A DNA stretch of 47,253 bases from Treponema sp. (GCA_017450535.1 JAFSTK010000032.1:1-47253); one strand, 5' to 3'. Shown: positions 35,390 through 44,650, numbered from the stretch's first letter. A program made the numbers and translations. Notes: generated by a model not told the origin, from the sequence alone.

Positions 35390-36367
35390 TTATTCTTGAG
35401 CAATCATCTCGTTGTAGAATTCAGCGTAATCTTCACGCTTATCATTGGTAAAGGCGATTGCAGTGCGCGGATGCTGATTAAGCAGACCTGTTACAAGGTA
35501 CTGCAAATCGTAGCCCCACATAATGCCGTCTTTTTTGAGTTTGAGCATGTGCTTTTCAATAAATTTGAGCACCGGATATACGTGATACTTAGGATTGTGC
35601 AAGAAGCCCAAGAGATTTTCCATAGAGCAGTTTCCGGCTCCTCGTCCCATACCGTTGTATGTTCCGTCAAGCCAGTCTACACCGTCGCCAACAGCCTCAA
35701 TCGTGTTTGCGAACGCAAGCTGCTGATTATTGTGCGCATGAATGCCCAATTTTTTCTGATACTTGTCAGCATATTCCTTGTACAAGTATGCGATACGCTG
35801 CATCTGCTCCGGATAAACTGAACCAAAACTGTCCACAATGTAAATGGTATCTACCGGTGAATGACCCAGCATGTCCAATGCGACGCGGATATCACCTTCC
35901 TGTGCGGTAGAAATCGCCATGATATTGCAGGTTACTTCATAGCCCTTTTTCTTGGCATCCTCAATCATCTCAATCGCGCCAGCAATCTGATGCACATAGC
36001 ATGCGACCCGTATCAAATCCAACGGAGAATTTGCGCGGTCATGAATATCTTCCTTAAAATCACAGCGACCAACATCTGCCATTGCGGCGAGCTTCACTTT
36101 TTTCTCGCTGTTCTCACCGATGACTTTTAAGATGTCGTCGTCATCTGCAAATTTCCATTTGCCGAATTTCTTTACGTCAAACATTTTTTTGGAAGCCTTG
36201 TAGCCTACTTCCATATAATCTACGCCCGCATCGATATTCGCCTGATACAAATCCTTAACGAAACTATCCGTAAAATAGAAATCATTGCATAAGCCGCCGT
36301 CGCGCAAAGTGGCATCAACTACGCGGATAGAATCTCTGTAACCAAGTAATGAAGAAATTTCTTTCAT
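35390..36367 (-). CDS. DRE-TIM metallolyase-family aldolase
   Basis: Protein of 325 residues with the HMGL-like TIM barrel: DATLRDGG (Arg22, Asp23) at the N-terminus and the metal-binding HAHNN (His210, His212). The family includes 4-hydroxy-2-oxovalerate aldolases, HMG-CoA lyase and isopropylmalate synthases. The chain is shorter than LeuA, so a simple aldolase is more likely than a Claisen synthase, but the substrate is not fixed. The start at 36367 is used because CGGAG (minus strand, about 36375-36379) is in place; a longer frame from 36421 has a poor start. A hairpin (36395-36400 with 36406-36411) lies in the 117-base gap after the nitrilase-like gene. Confidence 0.85.
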   Translation of the reverse strand: MKEISSLLGYRDSIRVVDATLRDGGLCNDFYFTDSFVKDLYQANIDAGVDYMEVGYKASKKMFDVKKFGKWKFADDDDILKVIGENSEKKVKLAAMADVGRCDFKEDIHDRANSPLDLIRVACYVHQIAGAIEMIEDAKKKGYEVTCNIMAISTAQEGDIRVALDMLGHSPVDTIYIVDSFGSVYPEQMQRIAYLYKEYADKYQKKLGIHAHNNQQLAFANTIEAVGDGVDWLDGTYNGMGRGAGNCSMENLLGFLHNPKYHVYPVLKFIEKHMLKLKKDGIMWGYDLQYLVTGLLNQHPRTAIAFTNDKREDYAEFYNEMIAQE

Positions 36368-36484
36368 CTTAAATCTCCGTTTTTCATAACAATTACTGCA
36401 TCTCCTGCAGTATTTATACATTGTATCGAATTACTGACTCTTTGTATAGAATCATTTTGAAAATTATGAATCAAACGACTTGTT

Positions 36485-37864
36485 TTAGACACCCTGAATT
36501 GTCTCATAAAACAGACAATCATGCGTACATTTTCCTGTGAAAGCACCGGCACAGGCAGGCATTTTACGTAAATGCTGAGCCTCATCATCCGTTCTGGCAA
36601 TTCGTTTACGGACATAACCGATATTCTCAAAATTAGATTCTTTGCCTTTTTCCATGGCGGCGCAGGCGTTTATCCACACAACATTACAATCGTCATGCGC
36701 GCACAAAGCGGAAGACTGGCGGAAATCATAGGATCCAGTTGAAAAAGAAGGAACAATTATCAGCGTCAACTTAAAACAACGCATGAGCTGTTCCAAGTAT
36801 TTTGTGGTCAAGAAATCTTTACAAATGAGAATTGCCATTCTGCCCATGCCTTCATAGTGGAAAATGTTCACTACGAGGCTGGAATTGATTCCTTCCAGAT
36901 AGTTGCCGCTTTCCTGCTCAACTCGGAAAGGATTTTGCTTTCCCTGGCGACACAGTACTGAGCCATTTTTATCCAGAATAGAAACCGTGTTACGATTATC
37001 TTTCCAGTAAGAAGGTAAAATAATAAGAGAAGGAATTAGCTCACGTTCAGCTGATGAAAGCGTCTGTAATTTTTTTGAGATATACCCTTCCATCTCTGGA
37101 TTTCCGAGCATTTCAGGAAAAATAATTATATCGCTGTTCTTTTTTCCAGCAGTCAGAATCTTTGTCCAGACAAGCTCATTGTCCGCCGTAAAATCAAATC
37201 CAGTGTAGTCAATCTTAAAATACTGCACTTTATTTTCATCGTACACGGACATCGTAAAATTACGCTCCAAACGCAATGGTGTCGCCGCAATTTGTAGCGC
37301 ACGACGTTCCTTAAAATGCGGAAAAAGTGTGTTTTTAAGAAAGAAATGCTTGTCAATCAACTCGCCCAGAATCGAATTATCCATCAAAAGCAGATTGAAC
37401 AAAAAATTATCCATGCGGTTATAATAGTGCGAGAGACGGCGTTTTCGCTCCCAAACACATGAGCAACGCGGCAAAAGCCCTACTCCAGTTGACTCACGAT
37501 TTGTATTCAAAACCACAGAAAAATCATCTTGTTGGAATTCAGCCGTTTGGGCGCGAAGTATAGTCTCCAACGATTCGTCAAGCACTTGTACAAGACCTAC
37601 AATCGCAAAATAATCACGCTCATTTTTTATATCTTGAACCAAAGCATTCAGCTGCTCAAAAAACACATCAGTCATCAGAGATTCAGAAAATTGCTGAATG
37701 GTGTTTTCAGATGAAAAAAGTCCGTTGACTCTTCCCCGGATGAGCGTATGAATTCGCTTTTGCTCTGAATTGGAAATACAACTATATTTAACAAAAAAAT
37801 CTTCCGTGCACGAACCAATGATATATGAACACAATTCTGCGATAAGGTTATAGATTTTTTGCAT
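36485..37864 (-). CDS. Nitrilase-superfamily protein with a unique N-terminal domain
   Basis: Protein of 459 residues. The C-terminal half (about 205-430) has the carbon-nitrogen hydrolase fold with the Glu-Lys-Cys triad visible in the right order: Glu251 (IIFPEML), Lys309 (RQGKQ) and Cys348 (AILICKD). Family members hydrolyse nitriles or amides, or transfer acyl groups. Residues 1-200 are mainly helical, unlike any domain I recognise. The tail has three Cys (438, 446, 450). The start at 37864 has AGGAAAGA just upstream, eight bases after the phosphatase gene, so this enzyme belongs to the signalling operon. The substrate is unknown. Confidence 0.8.
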   Translation of the reverse strand: MQKIYNLIAELCSYIIGSCTEDFFVKYSCISNSEQKRIHTLIRGRVNGLFSSENTIQQFSESLMTDVFFEQLNALVQDIKNERDYFAIVGLVQVLDESLETILRAQTAEFQQDDFSVVLNTNRESTGVGLLPRCSCVWERKRRLSHYYNRMDNFLFNLLLMDNSILGELIDKHFFLKNTLFPHFKERRALQIAATPLRLERNFTMSVYDENKVQYFKIDYTGFDFTADNELVWTKILTAGKKNSDIIIFPEMLGNPEMEGYISKKLQTLSSAERELIPSLIILPSYWKDNRNTVSILDKNGSVLCRQGKQNPFRVEQESGNYLEGINSSLVVNIFHYEGMGRMAILICKDFLTTKYLEQLMRCFKLTLIIVPSFSTGSYDFRQSSALCAHDDCNVVWINACAAMEKGKESNFENIGYVRKRIARTDDEAQHLRKMPACAGAFTGKCTHDCLFYETIQGV

Positions 37865-37872
37865 TGTCTTTC

Positions 37873-39516
37873 CTATTTCCAGATAAAACTCAAAAGCGTG
37901 ATATCATCAAATTGTTCTGCTTCACCAACAAACGCATCGATTGACTTTCGCACGGAAACCAATGTCTCTGGCGCAGTAAGTTTTTCTGTTCCAGGCATCG
38001 CTTCCAAAAGCCGGGCCTCTCCAAAAAGTTCCTCAGAAGCATTCGTCGCTTCGGTTACGCCGTCAGTATACACAAGCAGGCGGTCACCTTTTTCCATTGT
38101 AATCGTATGCTCTTTGTACGGCACGCCTTCCATACCACCTAAGACAAAATTTGGTTTTGTCTGTACAAAAGAAAATTCACCCTTATGGTATAACACTGGA
38201 TATGGATGTCCCGCATTCACAAAACGAAGTTCACCCGTACTGAATGTCAAAATGCCCAGCCAACAGGTGACAAATAAGCCCGATTCATTTCCGCTGCAAA
38301 GCTGATCATTTGTGACAGAAAAAATTTCTGCAGGAGAAAGACGCTGGGCTCCATGAGAATCGAGCAATGTTTTTGCGATGACCATGAACAATGCGGCTGG
38401 CACTCCTTTGCCGGAGACATCGCCAACTACCATCATCAAATGGTCGTCATCAAGCAACATATAATCGTATAAGTCGCCGCCAACTTCCTTGGCAGGATCC
38501 ATGCTCGCTGAAAGGTCAAAATCCGTGCGTTCAGGGTATGCGGGGTACGCTTTGGGAAGCATATCCGCCTGAATCTTAGTGGCAACATTGAGCTCAGTGC
38601 TAATCCTTTCTTTTTCAGCGGTCACCGTTGTCAGTTTGTTAATGTAATTGTTAATATCCTCGCTCATTTTCTCAACAGATTTTGCGAGGCTTCCCATCTC
38701 ATCGTGATTACGAATCTTTTTGATGCTGCCAGACAAAGAGCCGTGCTGTGCAAAATAAGCGGTTTCCTGCGTAATCAAACCGACAGGACGAATAACTGAA
38801 TACCAAAGAGATAATCCATACAATAAAATAAACACAAGGGCAATCGTAATTCCAACGATAAAAACAGTATGCTGATATTCTTTCTGCAAAGCCAACACTT
38901 CGTCCATTGATTTTTCAACGCTCAGCATAGCGACAACATTATTGTAAGAATCACGAATCGGAATGACAGTGGTAGCATATCCGCTCACTGAACCAAAAAG
39001 CATCTTTCTAGAAATGTCGCCATCTTTGTTAGTGTATGTATATTCCGTATACAATCGGCCTAAAAGCATCAGTTTTTTCATATTGACTAAGCTTTTTTTG
39101 TCCCTGGTAGAAAGCAATTCAGGCTCACCCAAATTATACACACGAACTTTATCCGCAAGACGAGCATTTACACAGTGATACACATATTCTTGTAAATTGT
39201 ACTGTATGGTATCAGGCACAGAAATCGACAACGCCTGTAAGTCAGCAACATTTACTACTTCACTCAGTTTAGCGTAGGTTTCCAGCCATTTTTCATCTTT
39301 AAATTGCGAATTCAAATAGTCATCAATACTATCGCCATCAACATAGGAAGCCGCAATGTAAGCGAATTCCATAGTCATGCGGTTGTACTGCGCCTCAAAC
39401 ACCTTTTTAAAATGCCGATACCCCGCAACGCTGAGAACTACACACAAGAGCGCGACAAAGAAAATTGCACTGACAAGTAATTTAAAACCCAAAACGGAGA
39501 AATATTTCTTTTTCAT
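37873..39516 (-). CDS. Cache-HAMP-SpoIIE PP2C-type phosphatase
   Basis: Membrane protein of 547 residues. It has a first helix at 12-32, a periplasmic Cache-like sensor (about 35-210), a second helix (218-240), a HAMP segment (about 241-295), a short coiled coil (295-320) and a PP2C/SpoIIE domain (325-547). All metal ligands are visible: Asp348 (GGDLYD), Asp366 (GDVSGKG), Asp485 (TDGVTEA) and Asp537/538 (DDIT). Such enzymes dephosphorylate anti-sigma antagonists in partner switching. Its start overlaps the BMP gene by four bases (39513-39516), which suggests coupled expression and use of that lipoprotein as a ligand sensor. Confidence 0.93.
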   Translation of the reverse strand: MKKKYFSVLGFKLLVSAIFFVALLCVVLSVAGYRHFKKVFEAQYNRMTMEFAYIAASYVDGDSIDDYLNSQFKDEKWLETYAKLSEVVNVADLQALSISVPDTIQYNLQEYVYHCVNARLADKVRVYNLGEPELLSTRDKKSLVNMKKLMLLGRLYTEYTYTNKDGDISRKMLFGSVSGYATTVIPIRDSYNNVVAMLSVEKSMDEVLALQKEYQHTVFIVGITIALVFILLYGLSLWYSVIRPVGLITQETAYFAQHGSLSGSIKKIRNHDEMGSLAKSVEKMSEDINNYINKLTTVTAEKERISTELNVATKIQADMLPKAYPAYPERTDFDLSASMDPAKEVGGDLYDYMLLDDDHLMMVVGDVSGKGVPAALFMVIAKTLLDSHGAQRLSPAEIFSVTNDQLCSGNESGLFVTCWLGILTFSTGELRFVNAGHPYPVLYHKGEFSFVQTKPNFVLGGMEGVPYKEHTITMEKGDRLLVYTDGVTEATNASEELFGEARLLEAMPGTEKLTAPETLVSVRKSIDAFVGEAEQFDDITLLSFIWK

Positions 39517-40604
39517 TGTCTCTCCACCGTTTCTAGAATATTTTTTGTTTCCTGAGGATTTGTCCGAACACCTGCTACTTTTATGCGTTCCATAACAATG
39601 CTTGCAATGACACCCGTCATCTTTTTCTGAACCGTGCTACTGAATTCAGGGTTAGTAGAGGTGTATCCAACTGCACTTTCTTTTAAGCCAAGCACAATTG
39701 TTCCTGATGAAAACGAATTTTTTGCGGTTTTTTCTAGACCATAGACAACCGCCAAATCTACACGCTTTATCATAGAAGTGAGCACGGCAGATTTACCAAC
39801 TCCATAGGAGCCTTCTTCAAACTGATCTCTATCGACACCAATTGCCCACACATTTTTTCCTAATTTTCGATGAGCTACAGCCTGTGCGATTGTACCGTTG
39901 CCAGATGCACCTGCGGCAGAGAAAATAGCGTACACTCCTTTTTCGTCATACCACTTTTTTGCCGCTTCCGCCGCAAGGTCAGGCTTTTCCCAATCATTGA
40001 CATAGCGGTCGTATACTATTGCATCTGGAAAAACAGAGCGAACGCCTTGAACATAGCCAGCCTCAAAATCTGCGATGATATCACCTTCGACACCACCGAT
40101 AAAGCCAAAGCTCGGATTCTGAACGCCTTCTTCTTGTGCTTGTAACGCAGCGGCGACTCCTACCAAATAGGAGCCTTCTTCTGCGGCAAAAAGAAAGTTT
40201 TGAACATTTGGAGCGTCAATATTACAATCAATACAAAGAAAATTCTGAGAAGGATACATCGGTGCAACATATTCAAGAGCTTTCTCAAGAATAAAACCGG
40301 TCATAACGATTAAATCTGGCTCATCCATGGCAACTTGTCTAAGCACAGAAACAGCTTGCGCAGGCTCGCGGCAAGGTACGACATCATAATACTCGCCGAA
40401 TCCTTCTTCCTCACCGCGGACATCACCATAAAAAGCAAGCATACCTTCCCAAGCGGCTGCATTAAATGAACGGTCATTGATACCTGGACCGTCCGTCACT
40501 AATTTTGTAACAATCGTCGGCTTCTCATTACGCTTGCATGAACAAACAAGAGCAAGAATGATACATGAGAGAAAAAAAATACTTTTTTTTGGTGTTGAAA
40601 TCAT
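39513..40604 (-). CDS. BMP-family (TmpC/PnrA-like) substrate-binding lipoprotein
   Basis: Protein of 363 residues with a lipobox (SCIILALVCSCKRN, Cys lipidated near residue 21-23) and the BMP fold. The family patterns are visible: DGPGINDRSFNAAAWEG, then PDLIVMTGF, FIGGVEGDIIADFEAGY, and DRDQ. TmpC/PnrA of Treponema pallidum binds purine nucleosides. Usually such proteins belong to an ABC importer, but no permease or ATPase gene is here. It lies between an ATPase-fold gene and a phosphatase gene. A sensing role is therefore likely, and the ligand may be a nucleoside. Confidence 0.93.
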   Translation of the reverse strand: MISTPKKSIFFLSCIILALVCSCKRNEKPTIVTKLVTDGPGINDRSFNAAAWEGMLAFYGDVRGEEEGFGEYYDVVPCREPAQAVSVLRQVAMDEPDLIVMTGFILEKALEYVAPMYPSQNFLCIDCNIDAPNVQNFLFAAEEGSYLVGVAAALQAQEEGVQNPSFGFIGGVEGDIIADFEAGYVQGVRSVFPDAIVYDRYVNDWEKPDLAAEAAKKWYDEKGVYAIFSAAGASGNGTIAQAVAHRKLGKNVWAIGVDRDQFEEGSYGVGKSAVLTSMIKRVDLAVVYGLEKTAKNSFSSGTIVLGLKESAVGYTSTNPEFSSTVQKKMTGVIASIVMERIKVAGVRTNPQETKNILETVERQ

Positions 40605-40608
40605 CTTT

Positions 40609-41205
40609 TTAAAAAACCTTCTTGACGATGATATCTACCTTTTTTCCTTGGATTCCTACCAGCACATCGTCAGCAATATTGGCGATGATAGATTTTTCCA
40701 ACTCGTCCCATTTTTCGTTTTTTTCTTGTTCAGCACTACTGCGATATGCTTGCAAAGACCATGCAGGGTCAACAAAAAGTGGCGCAGATGACATACCCTG
40801 AGAATAAAAATCATAAGATGCAGGCATACTAGAAGAAACTTCCGCATAATCAAGCAGCATCAGCTCTGCCGCAATACGAATCTTATTCATAATTCCAACT
40901 GCAGCAGCATTTTTTCCGCTTGAGGACACAGCCAGCAACTTTTCGCGCTTTTCCGCATTAACAATTGAACTTGGTGTAAGCGAAACATGCAGCGTAAAGT
41001 TTTTTCCTTCAGCTTCAATCCAAAAATCACCGTCTGCATAAGCGAGCAAGGACGGTACCATGCCAATTAACTCTTCCGCGAGCAAGCGCAAACGACCGGT
41101 CTGTTTTGCATCAAGTCCAGCATAAACAGCAATTTTTTCCGCCTCTTTCAAAGCATTTTCCAAAGAAACGGTGTCGTTTGATAGTTTGCAAATATCTGAT
41201 TTCAT
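40609..41205 (-). CDS. RsbW-like ATPase-fold protein (degenerate N-box)
   Basis: Protein of 198 residues that I place in the histidine-kinase-like ATPase (HATPase) fold with moderate confidence. The helix holding LRLLAEELIGM (39-49) matches the N-box helix of anti-sigma kinases, with Glu44-Glu45, but the Asn expected near residue 49 is Met. The following strand, FTLHVSLTPSS, fits the fold. The start at 41205 is preferred because a promoter lies directly upstream; an ATG at 41241 would add 12 residues. It is the first gene of the operon; the BMP gene starts four bases after its stop. Its phosphorylation partner would be expected to be a STAS protein, which is not seen in this window. Confidence 0.65.
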   Translation of the reverse strand: MKSDICKLSNDTVSLENALKEAEKIAVYAGLDAKQTGRLRLLAEELIGMVPSLLAYADGDFWIEAEGKNFTLHVSLTPSSIVNAEKREKLLAVSSSGKNAAAVGIMNKIRIAAELMLLDYAEVSSSMPASYDFYSQGMSSAPLFVDPAWSLQAYRSSAEQEKNEKWDELEKSIIANIADDVLVGIQGKKVDIIVKKVF

Positions 41206-41235
41206 ACAAACAGTATAACACAGAGAATATTTATC
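41206..41235 (-). promoter_or_regulatory. Promoter positioned for a leaderless ATPase-fold mRNA
   Basis: On the minus strand an extended -10, TGTTATACT, has its TATACT at 41217-41212. Only six bases separate it from the ATG at 41205, so the first base of the mRNA would be close to the A of the start codon. The -35 is weak (TTGTGC, about 18 bases upstream). No Shine-Dalgarno sequence is present. Confidence 0.55.
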
Positions 41236-41261
41236 GCACAAGTAGAAAAATACGCATTTTA

Positions 41262-42314
41262 TCAGCGACCGCGAATTTTTTTCATCACCTTTTTATGCCA
41301 AAATGCACGCAATTTTTCCGCAAAAATATAAAAGCCATATAATCGGCTCAACGGAATGTCAAAGCTGCCGGGGCGATGCACTTCTTTTCCACCCCAACCT
41401 GTCTTGAACAAATACAAGCCGTGCATAGGATGATTCGGGTCATCAGTTGGCGGGATTCCGTAAAAATCGTAGACCTTGCAGCCAAAAGCACGGGCATCAC
41501 AAATTGCAGTCCACTGCACCAAATAATTGGGCATAAGGTTGCGCTTATTGTTACCTGAACATCCGTACAAATACACCGCCTCATCTGCGCTGAAAAGCGT
41601 GACTATTGCGGCAAGGTCCTCTCCCTCATGGCTCGCAATATACAGCGTAACTGAAGTATCACTTGTCACTGAACTTCCTCGCTCCAGCAAATCCCGGTAA
41701 TAACTCAGAGGATGAATGCCAATGCCGTCACGCTCTGCCGTTGTCTTGTATAAACTATAGAAGGAATCTAAATCTTTATCAAAATCAGGACTGTCAGCCT
41801 TTACTGCGCGCACCGTAACGCCATGTTTTTGAGCATAGCGCACATTGTATCTCCATTTGCTTTTCATGTCGGCTAAGATTAAGTCTTCTGACTTGGAGAT
41901 ATCGAGGACAACGGTGTCTGGCGGCTGCACATCGACTTTTGTTTTGCGAACATCTGTTTTGCTTAATGCCGCCATGTCAGGAACAGAAGCATTGTAATCA
42001 TCACGCGCTAAGACTGTATCAAAATCCAGCGGAAAATCAGAACGAACACACAGCGTATGTTTAGGAAGCAAAAACTTAAGTTCCTGGGTAAAATCGCCAA
42101 CCTGTTTGATATAGGCAATGTCTTTCCCGGCTGTAGGAGTATTCTCGCTGTAGTCTGGAACCGGCGCCATGGGAATATATGCCAACGAAACTTTCAGCAG
42201 TCCCAAGCGAAAAGTTCTGACTAAAACCGCGGTCTCATTATGCCTAATCTGAGTCCAACCATGGGCACATTTAAACTGCACCCAAAAGTCGGACTGCTGA
42301 AAATGCTGTGCCAT
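41262..42314 (-). CDS. FemX-like peptidoglycan aminoacyltransferase
   Basis: Protein of 350 residues with two GNAT-like domains typical of Fem transferases, which use aminoacyl-tRNA to extend the lipid II stem peptide. The pattern KSKWRYNVRYAQKHGVTVR (near residue 152-170) and the late YDFYGIPPTDDPNHPMHGLYLFKTGWGG are characteristic of FemABX. It shares one base with the metG stop (TGATG), so translation is coupled to metG. The target is most likely peptidoglycan precursor. The C-terminal basic helix (KKVMKKIRGR) may touch the membrane. Confidence 0.9.
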   Translation of the reverse strand: MAQHFQQSDFWVQFKCAHGWTQIRHNETAVLVRTFRLGLLKVSLAYIPMAPVPDYSENTPTAGKDIAYIKQVGDFTQELKFLLPKHTLCVRSDFPLDFDTVLARDDYNASVPDMAALSKTDVRKTKVDVQPPDTVVLDISKSEDLILADMKSKWRYNVRYAQKHGVTVRAVKADSPDFDKDLDSFYSLYKTTAERDGIGIHPLSYYRDLLERGSSVTSDTSVTLYIASHEGEDLAAIVTLFSADEAVYLYGCSGNNKRNLMPNYLVQWTAICDARAFGCKVYDFYGIPPTDDPNHPMHGLYLFKTGWGGKEVHRPGSFDIPLSRLYGFYIFAEKLRAFWHKKVMKKIRGR

Positions 42315-44650
42315 CAGCCGATTTCACCATTGCGGGCATTTACCGTGGTAATCGCCTTGCCGTCTGCAAGCAGTTTTTTGCCCGCAATCTGAACAACACC
42401 GTCTTTCGCCTCAATTGGGACAGAGAAGAATTCGTCGCCTGAAATCTCAGTCTTTTTCACTGCGTTCACATCGGCACCCTCAAGAACAACCTTTGTTCCC
42501 GGAGCAGCCCAAGAAGCATCCAGCACTTCCACGCATTCTTTTCCGTCAGCATCAGTGTAGTCGCCAGCGAGCAACATGCCGAAGCTCTCAACGCCGCGCA
42601 TCTTACGCGGAGCGAGGTTTGCAGCGATGACAACATGCTTTCCGAGCAGTTCAGCCTCAGTAAGATATTTGCGCAAACCAGACTGAATAGTGCGCGGTTT
42701 TCCAGAGCCGTCATCCAGGGTCTCAATGTACAATTTGTCTCCATCGGGATTCGGCTTGATGTCTGTAATTTTTGCGACAAGCAGCTCAATGTTTTCGTTA
42801 AAGAACGCAATCTGCTGCTCAGGCGTAAGAGCGGGCTTTTCTTCTTTGGGAGCGGCCTTTTTCTCTTCTTTCTTTGCTTTCTTTTTTCCGTCGCCCGCAG
42901 ACTCTCCCTGTTTTCCAGCAGATGTACCCGCAAATTTTGCCTTGAATGCGGCGGCAGACTTATCATCAAGCGGCGTAAAATATACGGCAGTCTGAGTAAT
43001 TTCGTCCAAACCTTCCAGCTTGCCCAAATCTTCCCAGCGCAAACTGTTCGGTTTTGCTTCCGTGCCGTAATGTGCGTCGTAAATAGTCTTTTTCAGATAG
43101 CCGGCCACAACCTGCGCGTACTGCGGAAGATACGGCTGAATCATAATCATCAAATCTTTGATAACGTATGCGAGATTGTAGAGCACGTTGTCTGAAATAC
43201 TCTTGTCAGTCTTAATTGTTTTCCACGGTTCGGCAGCTTGGAACGCCTTATTGCACAAATCGCTGATAACGAAAATTTCATGGAATGCGTCTTTGAGCTC
43301 AGCCCATTCAAGATGCTCGGTCGCCTTTTTCTCATGCTCCAAAACTTGCGCCCACAACGCCTCATCTTTTTTGCCCGACGGAATTTTTCCGCCATAGTTT
43401 TTATTGATGAACAAAAGCGTGCGGTTCACAAGATTTCCAAGGTTTCCAATCAATTCTTTGTTGTATTTTTCCTGAAAATCTTTCCAAGTAAACTGATAGT
43501 CCTGATTTTCGGGACGGTTGTAGTAGATGTAGAATCTCCATGCATCAGCCGGAATGCCGCTCTCTTTTGCGTCTGAGCCAAACACACCAACCCCCTTGCT
43601 CTTGGAGAATTTACCGTCCTCGTAGTTCAAGAATTCAGTAGAACTCATGTGATAGAGTTTTGTGTAATCGCGTCCCGTGCCGATTTCGCTACAAGGGAAT
43701 ACGACTGTGTGAAACGGAATATTATCTTTTCCGATGAACTGGAAGAGTTTCAGCTCGCCTTCGGCTTTTTCTTCGCTCTCTGACGGAAGCCACCATTTTT
43801 TCCAGTCAAACGTAGGCTTTCCCGCCGCTTTCATCTCATCGGCGAGCTGCTTTGTGATTGACATATATCCAATCGGCGCATTGAACCACACGTAGAACAC
43901 TTTATTCTCGTAGCCAGCCTTAGGAACCGGGATGCCCCATTTAAGGTCACGGGTAATCGCACGCTCGTTCAAGCCGTCACGAATCCACGCCTTGGTCATC
44001 TGGATTGCGTTTGCGCTCCATTTACCTTCCTTGCCCGCTTTTTCCATCCATGCTTCAAGTTTGGGAGCGATTGCGGGAAGATTGATGTATAAGTGTTTTG
44101 TCTCGCGCACTTCCGGCGTGGAGCCACAAGTGTGACATTTTGGTTTCAAAAGCTGAGTCGGGTCAAGCAATGTGCCACAAGAATCGCACTGGTCGCCACG
44201 CGCATCGGGCGCATGACATTTTGGACACTCACCGTCCACATAGCGGTCTGCAAGGAACATATTGCATTTCGGACAGAACAACTGTTTTGACGTGTGCTCA
44301 GAGATAAAGCCATTTTTGTCCAAGTCGTTGAACATGCTCTGAGTAATCTCGGTACACTCCTCGTTTGAAGTGCGTCCGAATTTATCAAAAGCGATGTCAA
44401 ACCACTCGTAGATTTCTTTGTGAATGTTGTAATAATAATCGCAAAGTTCGCGCGGAGTCTTTTTTTCCTGCAATGCTTTTGTTTCGGTGGCAGTGCCATA
44501 TTCATCCGTACCGCACACATACATAGTCTCATAGCCACGGCTACGGCAAAAACGCGCGAAAACATCCGCGCTGAGCATCTGAATCAGATTTCCCAAATGA
44601 GGAATATTATTAACATAAGGTAATGCTGAGGTAATAAGTCTTCTTTCCAT
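42314..44650 (-). CDS. metG: Methionyl-tRNA synthetase with C-terminal tRNA-binding domain
   Basis: Enzyme of about 778 residues that attaches methionine to its tRNAs. It has the HIGH-like signature (NNIPHLGN, near residue 15), a Cys-rich zinc insertion with four CxxC pairs (about residues 125-190), and the KMSKS-like KFSKSKG (near 345-352). A Lys/Glu/Ala-rich linker (about 600-640) precedes a Trbp111/EMAP-like tRNA-binding domain (about 650-760). An upstream ATG at 44686 exists, but the chosen start at 44650 gives the normal N-terminus MERRLITSALPY. No ribosome-binding site is present; the promoter is placed for a leaderless mRNA. Confidence 0.97.
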   Translation of the reverse strand: MERRLITSALPYVNNIPHLGNLIQMLSADVFARFCRSRGYETMYVCGTDEYGTATETKALQEKKTPRELCDYYYNIHKEIYEWFDIAFDKFGRTSNEECTEITQSMFNDLDKNGFISEHTSKQLFCPKCNMFLADRYVDGECPKCHAPDARGDQCDSCGTLLDPTQLLKPKCHTCGSTPEVRETKHLYINLPAIAPKLEAWMEKAGKEGKWSANAIQMTKAWIRDGLNERAITRDLKWGIPVPKAGYENKVFYVWFNAPIGYMSITKQLADEMKAAGKPTFDWKKWWLPSESEEKAEGELKLFQFIGKDNIPFHTVVFPCSEIGTGRDYTKLYHMSSTEFLNYEDGKFSKSKGVGVFGSDAKESGIPADAWRFYIYYNRPENQDYQFTWKDFQEKYNKELIGNLGNLVNRTLLFINKNYGGKIPSGKKDEALWAQVLEHEKKATEHLEWAELKDAFHEIFVISDLCNKAFQAAEPWKTIKTDKSISDNVLYNLAYVIKDLMIMIQPYLPQYAQVVAGYLKKTIYDAHYGTEAKPNSLRWEDLGKLEGLDEITQTAVYFTPLDDKSAAAFKAKFAGTSAGKQGESAGDGKKKAKKEEKKAAPKEEKPALTPEQQIAFFNENIELLVAKITDIKPNPDGDKLYIETLDDGSGKPRTIQSGLRKYLTEAELLGKHVVIAANLAPRKMRGVESFGMLLAGDYTDADGKECVEVLDASWAAPGTKVVLEGADVNAVKKTEISGDEFFSVPIEAKDGVVQIAGKKLLADGKAITTVNARNGEIG

